Origin: Atrina japonica
Taxonomy: Eukaryota > Mollusca > Bivalvia > Pterioida > Pinnidae
Assembly: GCA_030159075.1 (NCBI GenBank)
Contig: BROG01000131.1
Location: forward strand, 201,501-265,500
Length of the DNA stretch: 64,000 nt
Direction of reading: 5' to 3'
A model generated the notes under the pieces. It worked only from the letters and a program-made list of their open reading frames with translations, was not told the DNA's origin and did not search any database. This document shows positions 21,901 through 29,439 of this stretch, piece after piece; the stretch's first letter is position 1; every line of letters begins with the position of its first letter. Position numbers and translations under genes: made by a program.

Positions 21901-22324
21901 AAAAACTGTGACAGAACTCGGATGTGCCACTTTATCTTGGTAGACCTATACGTATATATAAACTGTGACAGAACTAGATGTTGCACTTTGTCTTGGTAGA
22001 CCTATAAATCACTTTATCTTGGTAGACCTATACATATATATAAACTGTGACAGAACTTGGATGTTGCACTTTGTCTTGGTAGAACTATGCATATATATAA
22101 ACTGTGACAGAACTCGGATGTGCCACTTTATCTTGGTAAACCTTTCCATATATATGAGCTGTGTTATAAAAAATCGTCAATTATTTATAAAATTTACTAA
22201 TCGTAGGAAGTGGGGTTTGAAACAACAACAACAAAAACAAAAACCTTTGATTTAATAATATTTTTTACTTTGCAGAGATGAACCAAAAGAAACTGGCTTT
22301 AAAGAAGGTACCACAATGCTGTGA
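802..22324 (+). CDS. Cadherin-superfamily transmembrane protein, 3' part, 19 exons (cadherin-23/protocadherin-15-like)
   Basis: Nineteen exons join with GT/AG boundaries and no internal stop to give the last 997 residues of a large adhesion protein; earlier exons lie upstream of the window. Seen: about seven extracellular cadherin repeats (residues 1-737) with ATDxD, AKD and FxIxxxxGxI motifs; a region of alternating predicted strands and helices (about 738-850); a hydrophobic helix (876-898); and a 95-residue cytoplasmic tail ending TTML-COOH. Family knowledge: EC repeats bind calcium between domains and mediate adhesion; CDH23 and PCDH15 have a membrane-adjacent ferredoxin-like domain, and PDZ ligands tether their tails to scaffolds. 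Inference: a CDH23-like or related invertebrate cadherin. Odd: four repeat junctions have R-N instead of DxNDN, and there is an RRKR site at 594-597. The cadherin assignment is near certain; the subfamily is moderate. Single exon calls follow. Confidence 0.95.
997..1164. repeat. MITE-like element, AGTGGAAC/GTTCCACT ends
   Basis: Inverted ends ATAGTGGAAC and GTTCCACTGT enclose repeated AAGACCAC and AGACCACC motifs. It belongs to the ACAGTRRAACYT group found many times in the window. It lies in the intron after w1. Confidence 0.65.
1313..1478. repeat. MITE-like element, CAGTCAAACTTG ends
   Basis: Inverted ends CAGTCAAACTTG and TAAGTTTGACTG, 166 bp. The right half resembles 20915-21022. Confidence 0.65.
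1690..2148 (+). mobile_element. Truncated copy of repeat family HA (Helentron-like, non-autonomous)
   Basis: The 3' part matches 9799-10919: a repeated unit with AAAGTGAAAGAAGCA and TTCAGCA..CAAAGATCTAC, then TTTTGCTCAGGTGA and a degraded hairpin ending CCTCTTG before T. The 5' terminus is not visible, so the start is approximate. Confidence 0.55.
2187..2369 (+). CDS. Cadherin exon w2 (residues 44-104)
   Basis: TTTCAG acceptor, GTATTT donor, 61 codons, phase 0-0. It finishes one EC repeat and starts the next. The junction reads VYVIRNPNKPRF (residues 64-75) where DxNDNxPxF would be usual. It ends in NATDQDQ, the calcium-binding DxD of the next repeat, with an N-glycosylation sequon (NAT). 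Confidence 0.93.
2471..2905 (+). mobile_element. Repeat family HB, Helitron/Helentron-like non-autonomous element
   Basis: The 5' end GGCTCACCTG is repeated inverted as CAGGTGAGC at 2872-2880, not at the very 3' end. A hairpin GGCTCCTGGGAGCC (2887-2900) follows, then TCTAG with a T after it. An asymmetric inverted repeat, terminal hairpin and CTAG|T end fit Helitron-type elements. No protein is encoded. Confidence 0.6.
3290..4440. repeat. Degenerate tandem array rich in AAGGTCA
   Basis: About eight diverged units of roughly 120-180 bp share GTGAAGTTTCAAGGTCAT, TCAAAGGTCAAGGTCACAG, AACTCAAAATAGCTCAAAA and TTTTATATATAGGTTAGTGT. A related array is at 18440-19040. Confidence 0.8.
4482..4533. repeat. 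(ATT)n microsatellite
   Basis: Mostly uninterrupted TTA/ATT triplets just before exon w3. Confidence 0.9.
4565..4708 (+). CDS. Cadherin exon w3 (residues 105-152)
   Basis: TTCCAG acceptor, GTAAGA donor, 48 codons, phase 0-0. It encodes GENGRIRYSI followed by YFSINENNGNITLI, the typical second half of an EC repeat, directly continuing the DQDQ of the previous exon. Confidence 0.95.
4818..4991 (+). CDS. Cadherin exon w4 (residues 153-210)
   Basis: TTTACAG acceptor, GTAAGT donor, 58 codons, phase 0-0. It begins LMVYAKDPD and has junction HILRNPSPPLF (171-181). The next repeat follows with TIDENKPIGT and VRATDKDK. Confidence 0.95.
5200..5432 (+). repeat. tRNA-derived SINE S1, degraded head
   Basis: B-box-like GCAGGTTTCAGTCCCACTG, then a body with GTGGTCTCTTCCTGGGTACA, GTTCTCTCCTCCACC and TGGCATAAAACAATAATCAA. 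The body is shared with 6337, 13471, 31362 and 47738. Confidence 0.75.
5938..6060 (+). CDS. Cadherin exon w5 (residues 211-251)
   Basis: TTTACAG acceptor, GTAAGT donor, 41 codons, phase 0-0. It encodes ITYEVESNPPASFYFSINP then QTGMIRTATNLYMD, a short EC second half. Confidence 0.95.
6337..6543 (+). repeat. tRNA-derived SINE S1
   Basis: A box GTGGTTAGAGCATCGTGC, B box GGTTCAAGCC, then the S1 body ending GTTGAGTGTGGTGTACAAC. About 30 bp of the body (GTCTCTTCCTGGGTACA part) is missing. Confidence 0.8.
6969..7059. repeat. 91-bp palindromic MITE, copy 1
   Basis: Starts TTAACTCATCAACCCCTG and ends AGGGGTGAATGTGTTAA (inverted). Related copies at 14916-15006 (inverted) and about 50651-50739. Confidence 0.8.
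7217..7516. repeat. 300-bp MITE with about 26-bp inverted ends
   Basis: Ends TACCATATTCGACCCTTTAA and, reversed, TTACCGTATTTGACCCATTA. No coding content. It lies in the intron before w6. Confidence 0.8.
7667..7996 (+). CDS. Cadherin exon w6, fused double-length exon (residues 252-361)
   Basis: TTTCAG acceptor, GTAAGT donor, 110 codons, phase 0-0. It holds what two exons hold elsewhere in this gene: the junction IFISRNSNPPVF (272-283), ANDADNPQSTSG at the point where other repeats have an intron, and FTITSSSGDIYL. An intron loss is the simplest reading. Sequons: NST, NGS and NRT. Confidence 0.96.
8256..8459 (+). CDS. Cadherin exon w7 (residues 362-429)
   Basis: TTTTCAG acceptor, GTAAGA donor, 68 codons, phase 0-0. 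It begins LSVVAKDISNSP. The junction is DIVRNKYAPEF (383-393), and it ends NVTATDRDSTNFFNQN. Confidence 0.95.
8460..9300. other. Intron between w7 and w8, nothing recognised
   Basis: AT-rich; I see no exon, repeat family or structural element I can support. Confidence 0.6.
9301..9432 (+). CDS. Cadherin exon w8 (residues 430-473)
   Basis: AAAG acceptor after a T-rich stretch, GTAAGT donor, 44 codons, phase 0-0. It encodes TPNAEVEYSIVG and RFFGITQRGLVYIATSL, an EC second half. Confidence 0.92.
9666..9787 (+). CDS. Cadherin exon w9 (residues 474-514)
   Basis: AACAG acceptor, GTAAGT donor; phase 0 start, phase 2 end. It encodes FTVRACDKGWNKLCSDT with two cysteines (likely a local disulfide, inferred). 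No DxNDN or RN junction is seen; the repeat boundary is degenerate. The donor overlaps an in-frame TAG, so correct splicing is needed to avoid a stop. A transposon-like repeat begins about 10 nt into the following intron. Confidence 0.9.
9799..10919 (+). mobile_element. Repeat family HA, longest copy (Helentron-like, non-autonomous)
   Basis: The 5' end GGTCACCTGAGC (9799-9810) is repeated inverted as GCTCAGGTGACC (10884-10895). About 8 nt later a hairpin GAGGCCCATTGGGCCTC closes the element, followed by TTG and T. The interior holds repeated units of roughly 170 bp (AAAGTGAAAGAAAC, TTCAGCATGCAAAGATCT). No protein. It begins 11 nt after the w9 exon edge. Confidence 0.65.
11209..11468 (+). CDS. 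Cadherin exon w10 with furin-type site (residues 514-601)
   Basis: TTTCATAG acceptor, GTGAGA donor; the split codon gives Y514 and the exon ends in phase 1. It encodes LDIPENKEVGG, an EC-like repeat with two cysteines, LNYEQTKEYNLTISV (the LDYE-like motif) and then NPVRRKRQVY. RRKR at 594-597 (11447-11458) fits the furin consensus RxKR. Confidence 0.93.
11591..11769 (+). CDS. Cadherin exon w11 with canonical DxNDN linker (residues 601-660)
   Basis: TTTACAG acceptor, GTAAGT donor, phase 1 to 0. It carries VIIKVIDVNDNDPEF (DVNDNDPEF at 616-624), the only classical calcium-linker motif in the gene piece seen here. Confidence 0.95.
11770..12688. other. Intron between w11 and w12, nothing recognised
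   Basis: No supported repeat or exon; T-rich toward the acceptor. Confidence 0.6.
12689..12919 (+). CDS. Cadherin exon w12 (residues 661-737)
   Basis: TTATAG acceptor, GTGAGT donor, 77 codons, phase 0-0. It encodes ATDADSGLLGTILY, FNLNPDDGLITT and VIATDQPPRITDRRSDEATVI: the body of the last EC repeat. Confidence 0.94.
13471..13723 (+). repeat. tRNA-derived SINE S1, near full length
   Basis: A box GTGGTTAGAGCATCACAC, B-box region GAGTACGAGTC, body with GGGTACATTGTAAATGG and GGTTCTCTCCTTC, tail GGGATAAAACAGGAATAAAA. Confidence 0.75.
13779..13870 (+). CDS. Cadherin exon w13, start of membrane-adjacent region (residues 738-768)
   Basis: TGTTACAG acceptor, GTAAGT donor, ends in phase 2. It encodes INLIYNYNRFVITF, a predicted strand, then an amphipathic helix NIVAAKAETIRR. 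This resembles the beta-alpha start of a ferredoxin-like membrane-adjacent domain. Confidence 0.9.
14290..14388 (+). CDS. Cadherin exon w14, membrane-adjacent region (residues 768-801)
   Basis: TTAACAG acceptor, GTAAGT donor, phase 2-2. It encodes YIQDLTQKVAIIEKVERRR and a polar stretch: helix, then strand, then loop. Confidence 0.88.
14916..15006. repeat. 91-bp palindromic MITE, copy 2
   Basis: TTAACTCATTCACCCCTGAA to TTCAGGGGTTGATGAGTTAA. It is in the opposite orientation to copy 1 and the same length. Confidence 0.85.
15007..15799. other. Intron sequence, nothing recognised
   Basis: No repeat family or exon seen between the MITE and exon w15. Confidence 0.55.
15800..15871 (+). CDS. Cadherin exon w15, membrane-adjacent region (residues 801-825)
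   Basis: TTTCAG acceptor, GTAAGT donor, phase 2-2, only 72 nt. It encodes DTDLYFVLQEPQSPFNLLNN, a strand followed by a helix start; sequon NNS. Support is the exact reading-frame fit and good splice sites. Confidence 0.87.
15872..16684. other. Intron between w15 and w16, nothing recognised
   Basis: AT-rich sequence with no supported element. Confidence 0.55.
16685..16915 (+). CDS. Cadherin exon w16 with transmembrane helix (residues 825-902)
   Basis: TTTGCAG acceptor, GTAAGC donor, phase 2-2. It finishes the membrane-adjacent region (VSLTFVEVRK), then WWLDDPWAALVAM leads into the membrane helix at residues 876-898 (16836-16904), followed by THSRYIK on the inner side. Confidence 0.95.
17448..17617. 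repeat. 170-bp MITE with perfect 13-bp inverted ends
   Basis: ACAGTAAAACCTG at 17448-17460 and its exact inverse CAGGTTTTACTGT at 17605-17617. Same group as 38131-38304. Confidence 0.85.
17688..17915 (+). repeat. tRNA-derived SINE S3
   Basis: A-box-like TAGCGCAGTGGTTAGCGC, B-box-like GGTTCAATC, then a non-tRNA body (TGGTCTCCTCCCACAGCAAG) ending in an A-rich tail. The tRNA-like part has lost pairing, so it is not a working tRNA gene. Confidence 0.7.
17938..19130. repeat. Composite dispersed repeat with AAGGTCA-rich array
   Basis: Starts with a stem ATGTCCCCAAAACAAAG / TTTGGGAGACAT, then (from 18440) units like those at 3290-4440: GTTTCAAGGTCATCAAG, AAGGTCAAGGTCACAG, AACTCAAAATAGCT. It ends near GCTCTACAGGTCACCAGG, as the other copy does at about 4400. 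Confidence 0.7.
19190..19460. repeat. Two-unit imperfect tandem repeat
   Basis: AACATTGTCAGATTTTGATG recurs about 120 bp later as AACATTGTCAGATTTTGGTG, each preceded by GGCTTCTGATTG. Confidence 0.6.
19620..19719 (+). CDS. Cadherin exon w17, cytoplasmic (residues 902-935)
   Basis: TTAAAG acceptor, GTAAGT donor, phase 2 to 0. It encodes RYIKYINAYRVYQENYDQ, then PEFMEPPSFLKEYETQ. It is tyrosine-rich, and no catalytic domain is seen. Confidence 0.92.
19930..20069 (+). CDS. Cadherin exon w18, cytoplasmic (residues 936-982)
   Basis: TTTCAG acceptor, GTAAGT donor, phase 0 to 2. It encodes SLRMYVPPDESQELGEIN and ends VVSAVNPIYQ. NPIY is an NPxY-type motif (possible PTB-domain or endocytic signal, inferred). 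Confidence 0.93.
20915..21022. repeat. Half of a CAGTCAAACTTG-type MITE
   Basis: GAGGTTTTCTCATTATAAAA, GTTATGTTTGAATAGCC and GGCAGGTGCCCTTTAT match the right half of 1313-1478. Confidence 0.5.
21210..21290 (+). repeat. SINE S1 fragment (head only)
   Basis: GAGTGGTTAGAGCACCATGC and CTTTAAACCATGAACT match the S1 head; the body is missing. Confidence 0.6.
21388..22165. repeat. Tandem satellite-like array in the last intron
   Basis: A unit of about 60 bp, with GATGTGCCACTTTATCTTGG, TAGACCTATACATATATA and AACTGTGACAGAAC, recurs about a dozen times. A longer block containing ATGTATCACTTTAACTTGG and GTGAGTACTGACAGAACTCA occurs twice (about 21533 and 21695), so there is higher-order structure. Confidence 0.85.
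22276..22324 (+). CDS. Cadherin exon w19, C-terminus and stop (residues 982-997)
   Basis: TTTGCAG acceptor, phase 2 start. It encodes DEPKETGFKEGTTML followed by TGA at 22322-22324. The last residues T-M-L fit a class I PDZ ligand (S/T-x-hydrophobic at the C-terminus). Confidence 0.92.
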
Positions 22325-22908
22325 TCTTCATCATTATGTTAGACTTTCAAATATCTTCATAGCCAAGCAGTAACCTTGCCATTTAGACAGTTTAGACTGT
22401 CATAAAACACAGACCAAGACAAAAATTTAGGACTATCATGCTGTGTTGTAAATGTTTAAAACTCCAAGAGTCATCAAAATTAAAAAGAAAATGATCAGTT
22501 CTACCATGGTGCATGCAACGTTCTGATGGTGATATAGAAGAGCTTATGTTTATATGTACATTTAATGCTATACAGAAATTTTTAATTCTACAATATTTTG
22601 AATATCTATGAACCTTTGTTTTGCTTATAAACATGTATATTCTTTAGTGCTGAACACATTCCAAGTTGTATTTGTCGTTTTATTTGACCAGTATATATTT
22701 AGAAATTTATATTTGTTTACATATTACCAGAGTTTTATCACTAACTGTTGGGTCTTTCTGTTTCAATATTTTTGTTATTTAACATATTTGGTTGCTGTAA
22801 AAGTAAAATTCCATAATATTTTACCTCTAAATTGGGTTCATTAATGCAAACCCTTGCATATGAAACTATATATAAAGCACACACACATACACATGGATAT
22901 ATACCGGT

Positions 22909-23090
22909 ACAGTGGAATCCTGTTATGTCGAAATTGGTTGAGTCGAAATTCCAGATATGTTAAAATTGAAAGTCTGGTCCCAATTTTTATAGATATAATA
23001 ATATATCAATAACAAATTTCGGTTATCTTGAAATCCAGATATTTCAAATTGTGGTGGTCCCATGAATTTGGAGATAACAAGATTCTGCTA
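22909..23090. repeat. MITE-like element in the 3' UTR
   Basis: ACAGTGGAATCCTGTTATGT at the left; GATAACAAGATTCTGCTA at the right is its imperfect inverse. Related copies at 41061-41246 and 45329-45517. Confidence 0.7.
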
Positions 23091-23569
23091 TATTTATATA
23101 TATATGTAGATTTCCCATCATTACTCACAAACAATGTGTTAAAGATATTGTGTCATTTTTCTGAACTGTGACTATACATATTTTTGTATTCATATGTACA
23201 GTGTTGAAGCAATTCATTTGAAAATTATTTTTGTATATGACAAATTGTTTTTGTATTAACTTCAAACTAAAAGTTATCACTGTTTATATATATTTAAATT
23301 GTGTGAATGGTAGACATTTTTGTACTGTTACAATCCCTGCAATACCAAATGGTACCCGACGTCATGGGTTTTCGATGGTGTAAGGCAGACGATAGTCAGT
23401 TATTGTCTTAACAACACCCAATCAATAATATGAGCATTTCAATTGGAATATTTTGACAAGCAAACAAAAAACTAAACATCAACAATAACAACACGCCACT
23501 CTTGTGACCAGGAAATTGAACAACCATCGAAAACAGATGACGGTCGAATTCTGATAACTTCGGGATATA

Positions 23570-23573
23570 CATA

Positions 23574-23657
<84 letters not shown>
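23570..23657. repeat. (AT)n microsatellite
   Basis: About 85 bp of alternating AT. Confidence 0.95.
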
Positions 23658-23660
<3 letters not shown>

Positions 23661-23791
23661 TCATATCATTGTACAGTTGTAATTCAAAGCAAAACTTTCT
23701 GTTTTGTATTTTTATACAAATAAACATACATATATTTTTCAGTACTTTGCTTTGATTGTTATTATTACAGATATTGATTGGGTTTATTGAT

Positions 23792-23960
23792 ACAGTAGAA
23801 CTTAGATGTCTTGAAAGACCAGCTGTCGCTTCCAACCACATTCTGAAAACCAATTGGTTAAATAATCCTTCAAATAAAACCTCTTTTTAGAGACCACATG
23901 TCTTGAGAGACCACATATCAGTGGCTGATTGGGTGGTTTCTCAAGACAGGTACCACTTTT
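23792..23960. repeat. ACAGTAGAACTT-type MITE
   Basis: Starts ACAGTAGAACTTAGATGTC and contains GAGACCACATGTCTTGAG. The right inverted end is degraded. Close relative at 44250-44400. Confidence 0.6.
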
Positions 23961-24335
23961 CCTGCAAACATCATTTTCCTGTTGTTTTATTGATGTTTAG
24001 CACCACCCTCAACAAATTCTATGTTATAATGTGGCAGCCAGTTTTGATAAGGGATGAGAATAAATGGTTTGCTTCTACCTGGGAAAAGACCATTTGCATT
24101 CTACAAGTGACATCATGTTTTAATACATACCTCTTATTCTGGAACAGCAAAGTCTGTCATTTTGTAATGCCTTGAGCCACCTATAATTTAGAAAAATGTT
24201 TCTATTGGGAAGGCAGTATTTTTGGTCATATCGCTTATGTTGAGGCCATAGTTAACCAATTCTTTCATCTGGAGCATAGTTTTATTTTTTCTTTCTGCAA
24301 TCTCATTCTTGGCACATGTTTTTATGGGAAAGCTG

Positions 24336-24616
24336 TATGCCATGAGTTTCACTGTGTGTTTTACTTCTGATATGAAGACCATATGCCATGAGTTTCACCC
24401 TGTGTTTTACTTCTGATATGAAGATCATATGCCATGAGTTTCACCCTGTGTTGTTACTTCTGATATGAAGATCATATGCCATGAGTCTCACCCTGTGTTG
24501 TTACTTCTGATATGAAGATCATATGCCATGAGTTTCACCCTGTGTTGTTACTTCTGATATGAAGATCATATGCCATGAGTTTCACCCTGTGTTGTTACTT
24601 CTGATATGAAGATCAT
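24336..24616. repeat. Tandem repeat, 46-47 bp unit, six copies
   Basis: GCCATGAG starts at 24339, 24385, 24431, 24478, 24525 and 24572. The unit includes TTTCACCCTGTG and ACTTCTGATATGAAGATC; the step changes from 46 to 47 by one added base. Confidence 0.95.
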
Positions 24617-26170
24617 AGTGGGTTGACGTGGATTTTTTGTTAGGTCCTATTTTTTTTTAATAATCTCATTATGCAACTTCATTCTTAACACAACATTCTG
24701 ATATGAGAAAGTGCTATGGCATGACCTATGTAGAGGTCACCTTTAACTTGAAAGGGATTTATTACTTTGACCTAAGGTAATATCTTTAGTGTCCTGGTCA
24801 CTGGAGAGATCAAATCATTCTTAAGTTGACCATTATTATGTAAACCTCTGTAAATGAATATTATTAACCATTTGATGTATGTCTATTCTTATTTAAACAA
24901 AATTAGATATACAGTCCATGACAGTAAGTAAAAAATAAATCAGTCACATATGATATTAAAAAGGACTAAATCTACAGTAAAGGTATACAGTCTGTATTAT
25001 ATTATAGAGAAATTCAGTTGCTATGGAAATGTTTAAATATCTGCCTGAACTGGGCCTAATATTCATATTATAGTTTTAAAAATTGCACACCAATTACGAT
25101 ACATGGTTAAAAAAAACTATAACCATTTAAATACCTGGATTACTTATAGTAAACCAATACAGGATATACTTAGGGTATCAACTGTATAAATGAGTATGCT
25201 AAATTTTTGGTCACAATATTGATAAATTTCAGAGTAAATTTCATCGAAATATCTTAAAATTGAATTATCTTTAGAAAAAAAAATTATATTTTATAAAAAG
25301 AAAAATGTTTCTGGAAGAACATTTTATGTGAAACACTAAACAATTGCAACAAAAACTAATTAGTATTTTGACAAGTAATGCAAAATAAAATGGCCTACAA
25401 AGGACATACCTACACATGTACATGTATCACAGAACATAAATATAATACAGTACCTTACCAGGTATTATTTTGAACTTATACAATGGATACATTAAAAAGA
25501 GGCCTTTAGTTATTTTAGGTGGCTGTGATCACGTTCAACGCAAATGACATTTTTGGTCAAAAATACAATTTTTACCTTACGTAGTAATATTAATTGAATG
25601 ACCACCTTTAACGGGCAATTAAACAAGTTATAGAGTGGAGTGGTTAATTGCATTGACGGGCAAACGATATAGATGATCGTTTTCTTTACGTCACAAATTC
25701 TCAGTTGAAATAGTCACAAATGTCCATGGGATTGAGGAACACGCTTGTTGTAAGGGACAAAGGACATAGATGGTTGTTTTCTCTATGGAACTAAAGTCAC
25801 AAATGCTCCCTTGAACTGAGGAACAAGTGCTTGTAATAAAATGGGATGGTAAATTGTTTTGGGGGGAAAAGAGTTGATTTAAAACCCTGACAATTGTAAG
25901 AACCATAACACGCAAAGTTCAAATTTGGGCTGTGAATCATCTACCGCTTTAGAGTTGTGCCCCTTTATAACTTGGAATTTTTTTTTTCTTTCTTTCTTTC
26001 CATGCTTTTACTCGAATCTGTCTCCTCCAAATTTTATGAAACTCGTAAAAAATCCTGAGAACCACAACACGCAGTATTGCTTCATCCAAACTTTTTGAAC
26101 CTCATACACAATCTTTACATACGGTTGTAAACCCATATGCTGCCACTTTTTGTTATTATAAAGTGTGTAG
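24617..26170. other. Non-coding stretch, nothing recognised
   Basis: AT-rich. Short open frames lack splice context or any domain similarity I can see. Confidence 0.5.
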
Positions 26171-26176
26171 TGTATC

Positions 26177-26253
26177 TCTACATACACCATAGCATTCGGA
26201 CCGGTTCAAATATTAGGGGTGTAAGGTATGTTGGTATGCTATGGTGTATGTAG
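26177..26253. repeat. Small inverted repeat, 18-bp arms
   Basis: CTACATACACCATAGCAT (26177-26194) is inverted as ATGCTATGGTGTATGTAG (26236-26253). Confidence 0.85.
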
Positions 26254-26617
26254 TTTCCCATGGTGTACGCAGATATTATAAATAAACATGCTGTATCAAA
26301 TTCATTTTTTTTTAATAAACAGAGCAAATGTCATTTGGAAAAAGATGAAATTTTAGATAAATTTTGAAGATTGAGCAAACCGACTTATATAGTTATTTGA
26401 TAAACGAACAGAAATAAATTGAATATATAAATAACAAAAATTTAAAATCTAACATTGTAAGATCAGTTTGAAATGATGCATATATTTTCACATCGTCGTA
26501 AGTCCACGGTCCGAAAAAAACATAGCGATTCCGGACTGTGATTTTACGACAATGATATTTCCAGTACTGGAAGCAGGCCTGATACCTTAATTAATAGGTC
26601 TGTATTAGGCCACTATT

Positions 26618-26985
26618 CTGGGGCGGATTTAGGAATTTTCAAAGGGGGCGTAAAGTTTTTTTTTTTTTCTATTATGGGGGGGGGGGGGGCAAGTCACTGT
26701 AGATGTCAACGATGATTGAATTTTCAGATCTTCGACTGATAATAACAGAAGGGGAAATCGTATACATTTTGATACAATGCAAATTTTGTTTTCAAATAAA
26801 ATTTTCATATCCATACTTGCTGAGAAAATGCAAACGAACATTTCTGTACCGATATATAAAGCAAACACTTTAGAGTGAAACTGAAATAATGGTGAAAATC
26901 CAAATATATACAGACAAAGCCAGGGTGGACCCAGGATTTAATATTAGGGGGAAGGAAGAGTAGGCCTGTATATATTTGTTTCGCC
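26618..26985. repeat. GGATCC-family dispersed repeat, copy 1
   Basis: Starts GGGGCGGATTTAGGAATTTT, followed by AAAGGGGGCGTAAAG, later TTTTGATACAATGCAAATTT and ATTAGGGGGAAGGAAGAGTA. Shared with 28233-29275 and 30658-31232. Confidence 0.65.
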
Positions 26986-26989
26986 GATC

Positions 26990-27258
26990 GTTTGTTTGCT
27001 TTTTGTTGTTTAACGTCCTACTTAAGAATCTTTCACTCATATGGAGACGTAACCAAATGCCGTTGAAGGCCTTCAAATTTTGGCCTATGCTCGGCACTTA
27101 AGGCCATTGAGCAGTGAGGGTTCTTTAACGTGCCGACACCAACTGCGACACGGGACCTCGAGTTTTACTGTCTCATCCGAAGGACATGAAACCAACCTGC
27201 AGCTGGACTCGAACTCACGACCTCACGATCAAGAGTCGAGCGCGCTACCGACTGAATC
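26990..27258 (-). repeat. tRNA-derived SINE S2, near full length
   Basis: Read on the minus strand: A box GGTAGCGCGCTCGA, B box GAGTTCGAGTCC, body with GTGTCGGCACGTTAAAGAAC, and 3' end GATTCTTAAGTAGGACGTTA then AACAACAA. An (ATT)n tract abuts the tRNA end. Confidence 0.85.
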
Positions 27259-27290
<32 letters not shown>

Positions 27291-27335
27291 GTTGTTGTTG
27301 TTATTATTATTATTAATTTTATTATTATTAATTCT
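27259..27335. repeat. (ATT)n/(GTT)n microsatellite
   Basis: ATT triplets with a short GTT block inside. Confidence 0.9.
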
Positions 27336-27657
27336 CCATTTTATTTAAAATATACAGGTATTAAACAATTTTTGTTAACTTCCGTTAACTATTGAATTGA
27401 TTTTTACTGTACGGCGTAGGCCTACATCTTTACATTGGCGTCCAAATGAGGGGCGAACGCCCTTTACGCGTAGACCTACCTTTACCGTTGGATTATTTAG
27501 TGTAGACCACGATCGAATAATCGTTCCTGGATTTCTTTTCTTTCTTTTTTTTTTTTTTCATTTTTCAAAAAAACGCTATGTTTCACAGTTAGTCTTTATA
27601 TTCTTTCAAAAAAAGTTATTTCCAATAGTATGGTACAAGTAAGTTATCCCATAGAAA

Positions 27658-27768
27658 AGTGTTGGTTATGTTGTGATACACCATGGCCAGGCGCATAATT
27701 TCACGAGGGGCTGGTTATGTTGTGATACACCATGGCCGGTTGCGTAACTTCACTCGGGGGCTGCTCCC
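27658..27768. repeat. Two-copy tandem duplication, about 57 bp
   Basis: GGTTATGTTGTGATACACCA followed by TGGCCAGGCGCATAA, then the same again with TGGCCGGTTGCGTAA. Confidence 0.85.
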
Positions 27769-28232
27769 CCCTGAAATTATGCGATCTATCACCGTTCAAG
27801 AGTAAATATATGCTTCTTTGTATTTTTCATTTCTCAAATGCTCTCAAAATATATTTTCAGGTGCACTACATGAGAACAAAAATATTGTATACGTTTACTA
27901 CCGATATCTAAGATTACACAGTATAACCCCTCTAGAAAATTTAAAGCCCGATTATCACTGCTATGTGCAATAGAAGAGGAACAGTGACAAAACATGAGAG
28001 TTTCGTAAAAGAGTTATCTCCCTCTGCTTATCTTTAAAACGGTGTCGTGTTGTAAATTTGGGATTCCGGGTGGGTGTAAATGTAAACTTTATAACTTTAT
28101 AATTTATATTTAAATTCACCACATGACAACAGACTAAAAGACAGGGTTGATATTTATAGGTAAACGAGACAGTGGCGTAGCTGGGTCCAAAAAAAGTGTG
28201 GGCACAATAGTTCAAAATATTGAGAATGGATT

Positions 28233-29275
28233 ACAAGGGCGGATCCAGGAATTTTCAATGAGTGGCGTAACTTTATTGGGGGCAGGACGCCATGCGTGTG
28301 AAAATGGTGCGTTCTTTATGCAGTGGTGTAGGAAGCAAATCACAGAGTGGCTTTAAAAGTGTTAGGTTTGAGGCTGGTGACATTAATTAAACTTGTTTAT
28401 ACTTTTAAAAAAATTAAACTTAAATCAAAACTGTTTAATCAATGCATACCTCATCAATAGTAGAGTGATGATTTTTGGAATTTGTCTTCAATTTTTTGAC
28501 TTTTTATAGAAAAATGAAAGATTTTACACCTATTTTATCAACTTTAGGCGGCACTTTCTCCCTCATCACTGCACATATTTCTAAGTGTTGGATTAATTGT
28601 GAGGCAATATTTCATTAGGGTAGGGTTTAACGCATCTTTCAGATATTTTTTTTAAAATTTGGAATCCTTTTTTTCTGCATCCAGACGCGAAAATTCTCAT
28701 AACTATCCAATAATAATAAACCACTTTGATATTGAATCTCAAAAGAAGGTTGGGTCAGCAAAATAAAGTTACTAAAGGCCCAGTATTCTCCATACGTTGC
28801 ATTATGACCTCTTTATCATTAAAAATATCGTTGATGGATTAATTCGGAAGCCCCATGAGATATTCTCTAGCTTCCAGACACAAAAATCGCCATTCCCCCG
28901 TGGTCCAGGGTAAGATTCCGAGAAGTGTTCAATTATTAAAGCCCAGAGAGTTAATTATCACACTGCGACTTGTGCATGAGCATGATGAGAGAGTCCAGAA
29001 AATTTTTGATTTTTACAAGTTCTGGGAAGCCTTTTTCCTGGATTCCAATGTGTTGATATTGTATTAAAAAAATGGTATGTGAGAAAGTGTGGGGAGGAGG
29101 CATCCCCTGACCGCCCCGGTACCTACGCCTACATACAATTGGTAAGATATAATTACATTTTGATACAATGCAAAATTTGCCAAGTATACAAATAATTTTC
29201 ATATTCATACAAGCTGAGTAAAAGAAAACGAAAATTCTTTACCGAAATGATGGGCAACAGGGAAGGAAGAGTATA
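28233..29275. repeat. GGATCC-family dispersed repeat, copy 2 (composite)
   Basis: GGGCGGATCCAGGAATTTTC at the left. ACATTTTGATACAATGCAAA, CATATTCATACAAGCTGAG and AGGGAAGGAAGAGTA on the right match copy 1. The middle may hold other insertions. Confidence 0.5.
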
Positions 29276-29439
29276 TGTAATGTAATTATTTTGACCGAGC
29301 GAAAATTTTGGTAGGCTAATAATAAGTACGATTCCGGAAAATCAATTATTCAAGAATCATAACAATCAAGTATTTAAAAAATTGTGGATGTGTGATTAAA
29401 TAAATTACGTCAAAAGTTTGGGGGCACAAACATATTTGT

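Larger units (their letters stand above)
22325..23724 (+). other. Probable 3' UTR of the cadherin gene
   Basis: Sequence after the stop has no coding potential. The first AATAAA I see is at 23719-23724, downstream of a long (AT)n tract; an earlier variant signal could be used instead. An inverted-repeat element (22909-23090) lies inside it. Confidence 0.4.

Noticed and set aside
23575..23853. Minus-strand frame with a Y-I repeat protein
   Set aside because: It is a translation of the (AT)n microsatellite.
24336..24616. CRISPR array
   Set aside because: Units are contiguous without unique spacers, in a eukaryotic genome.
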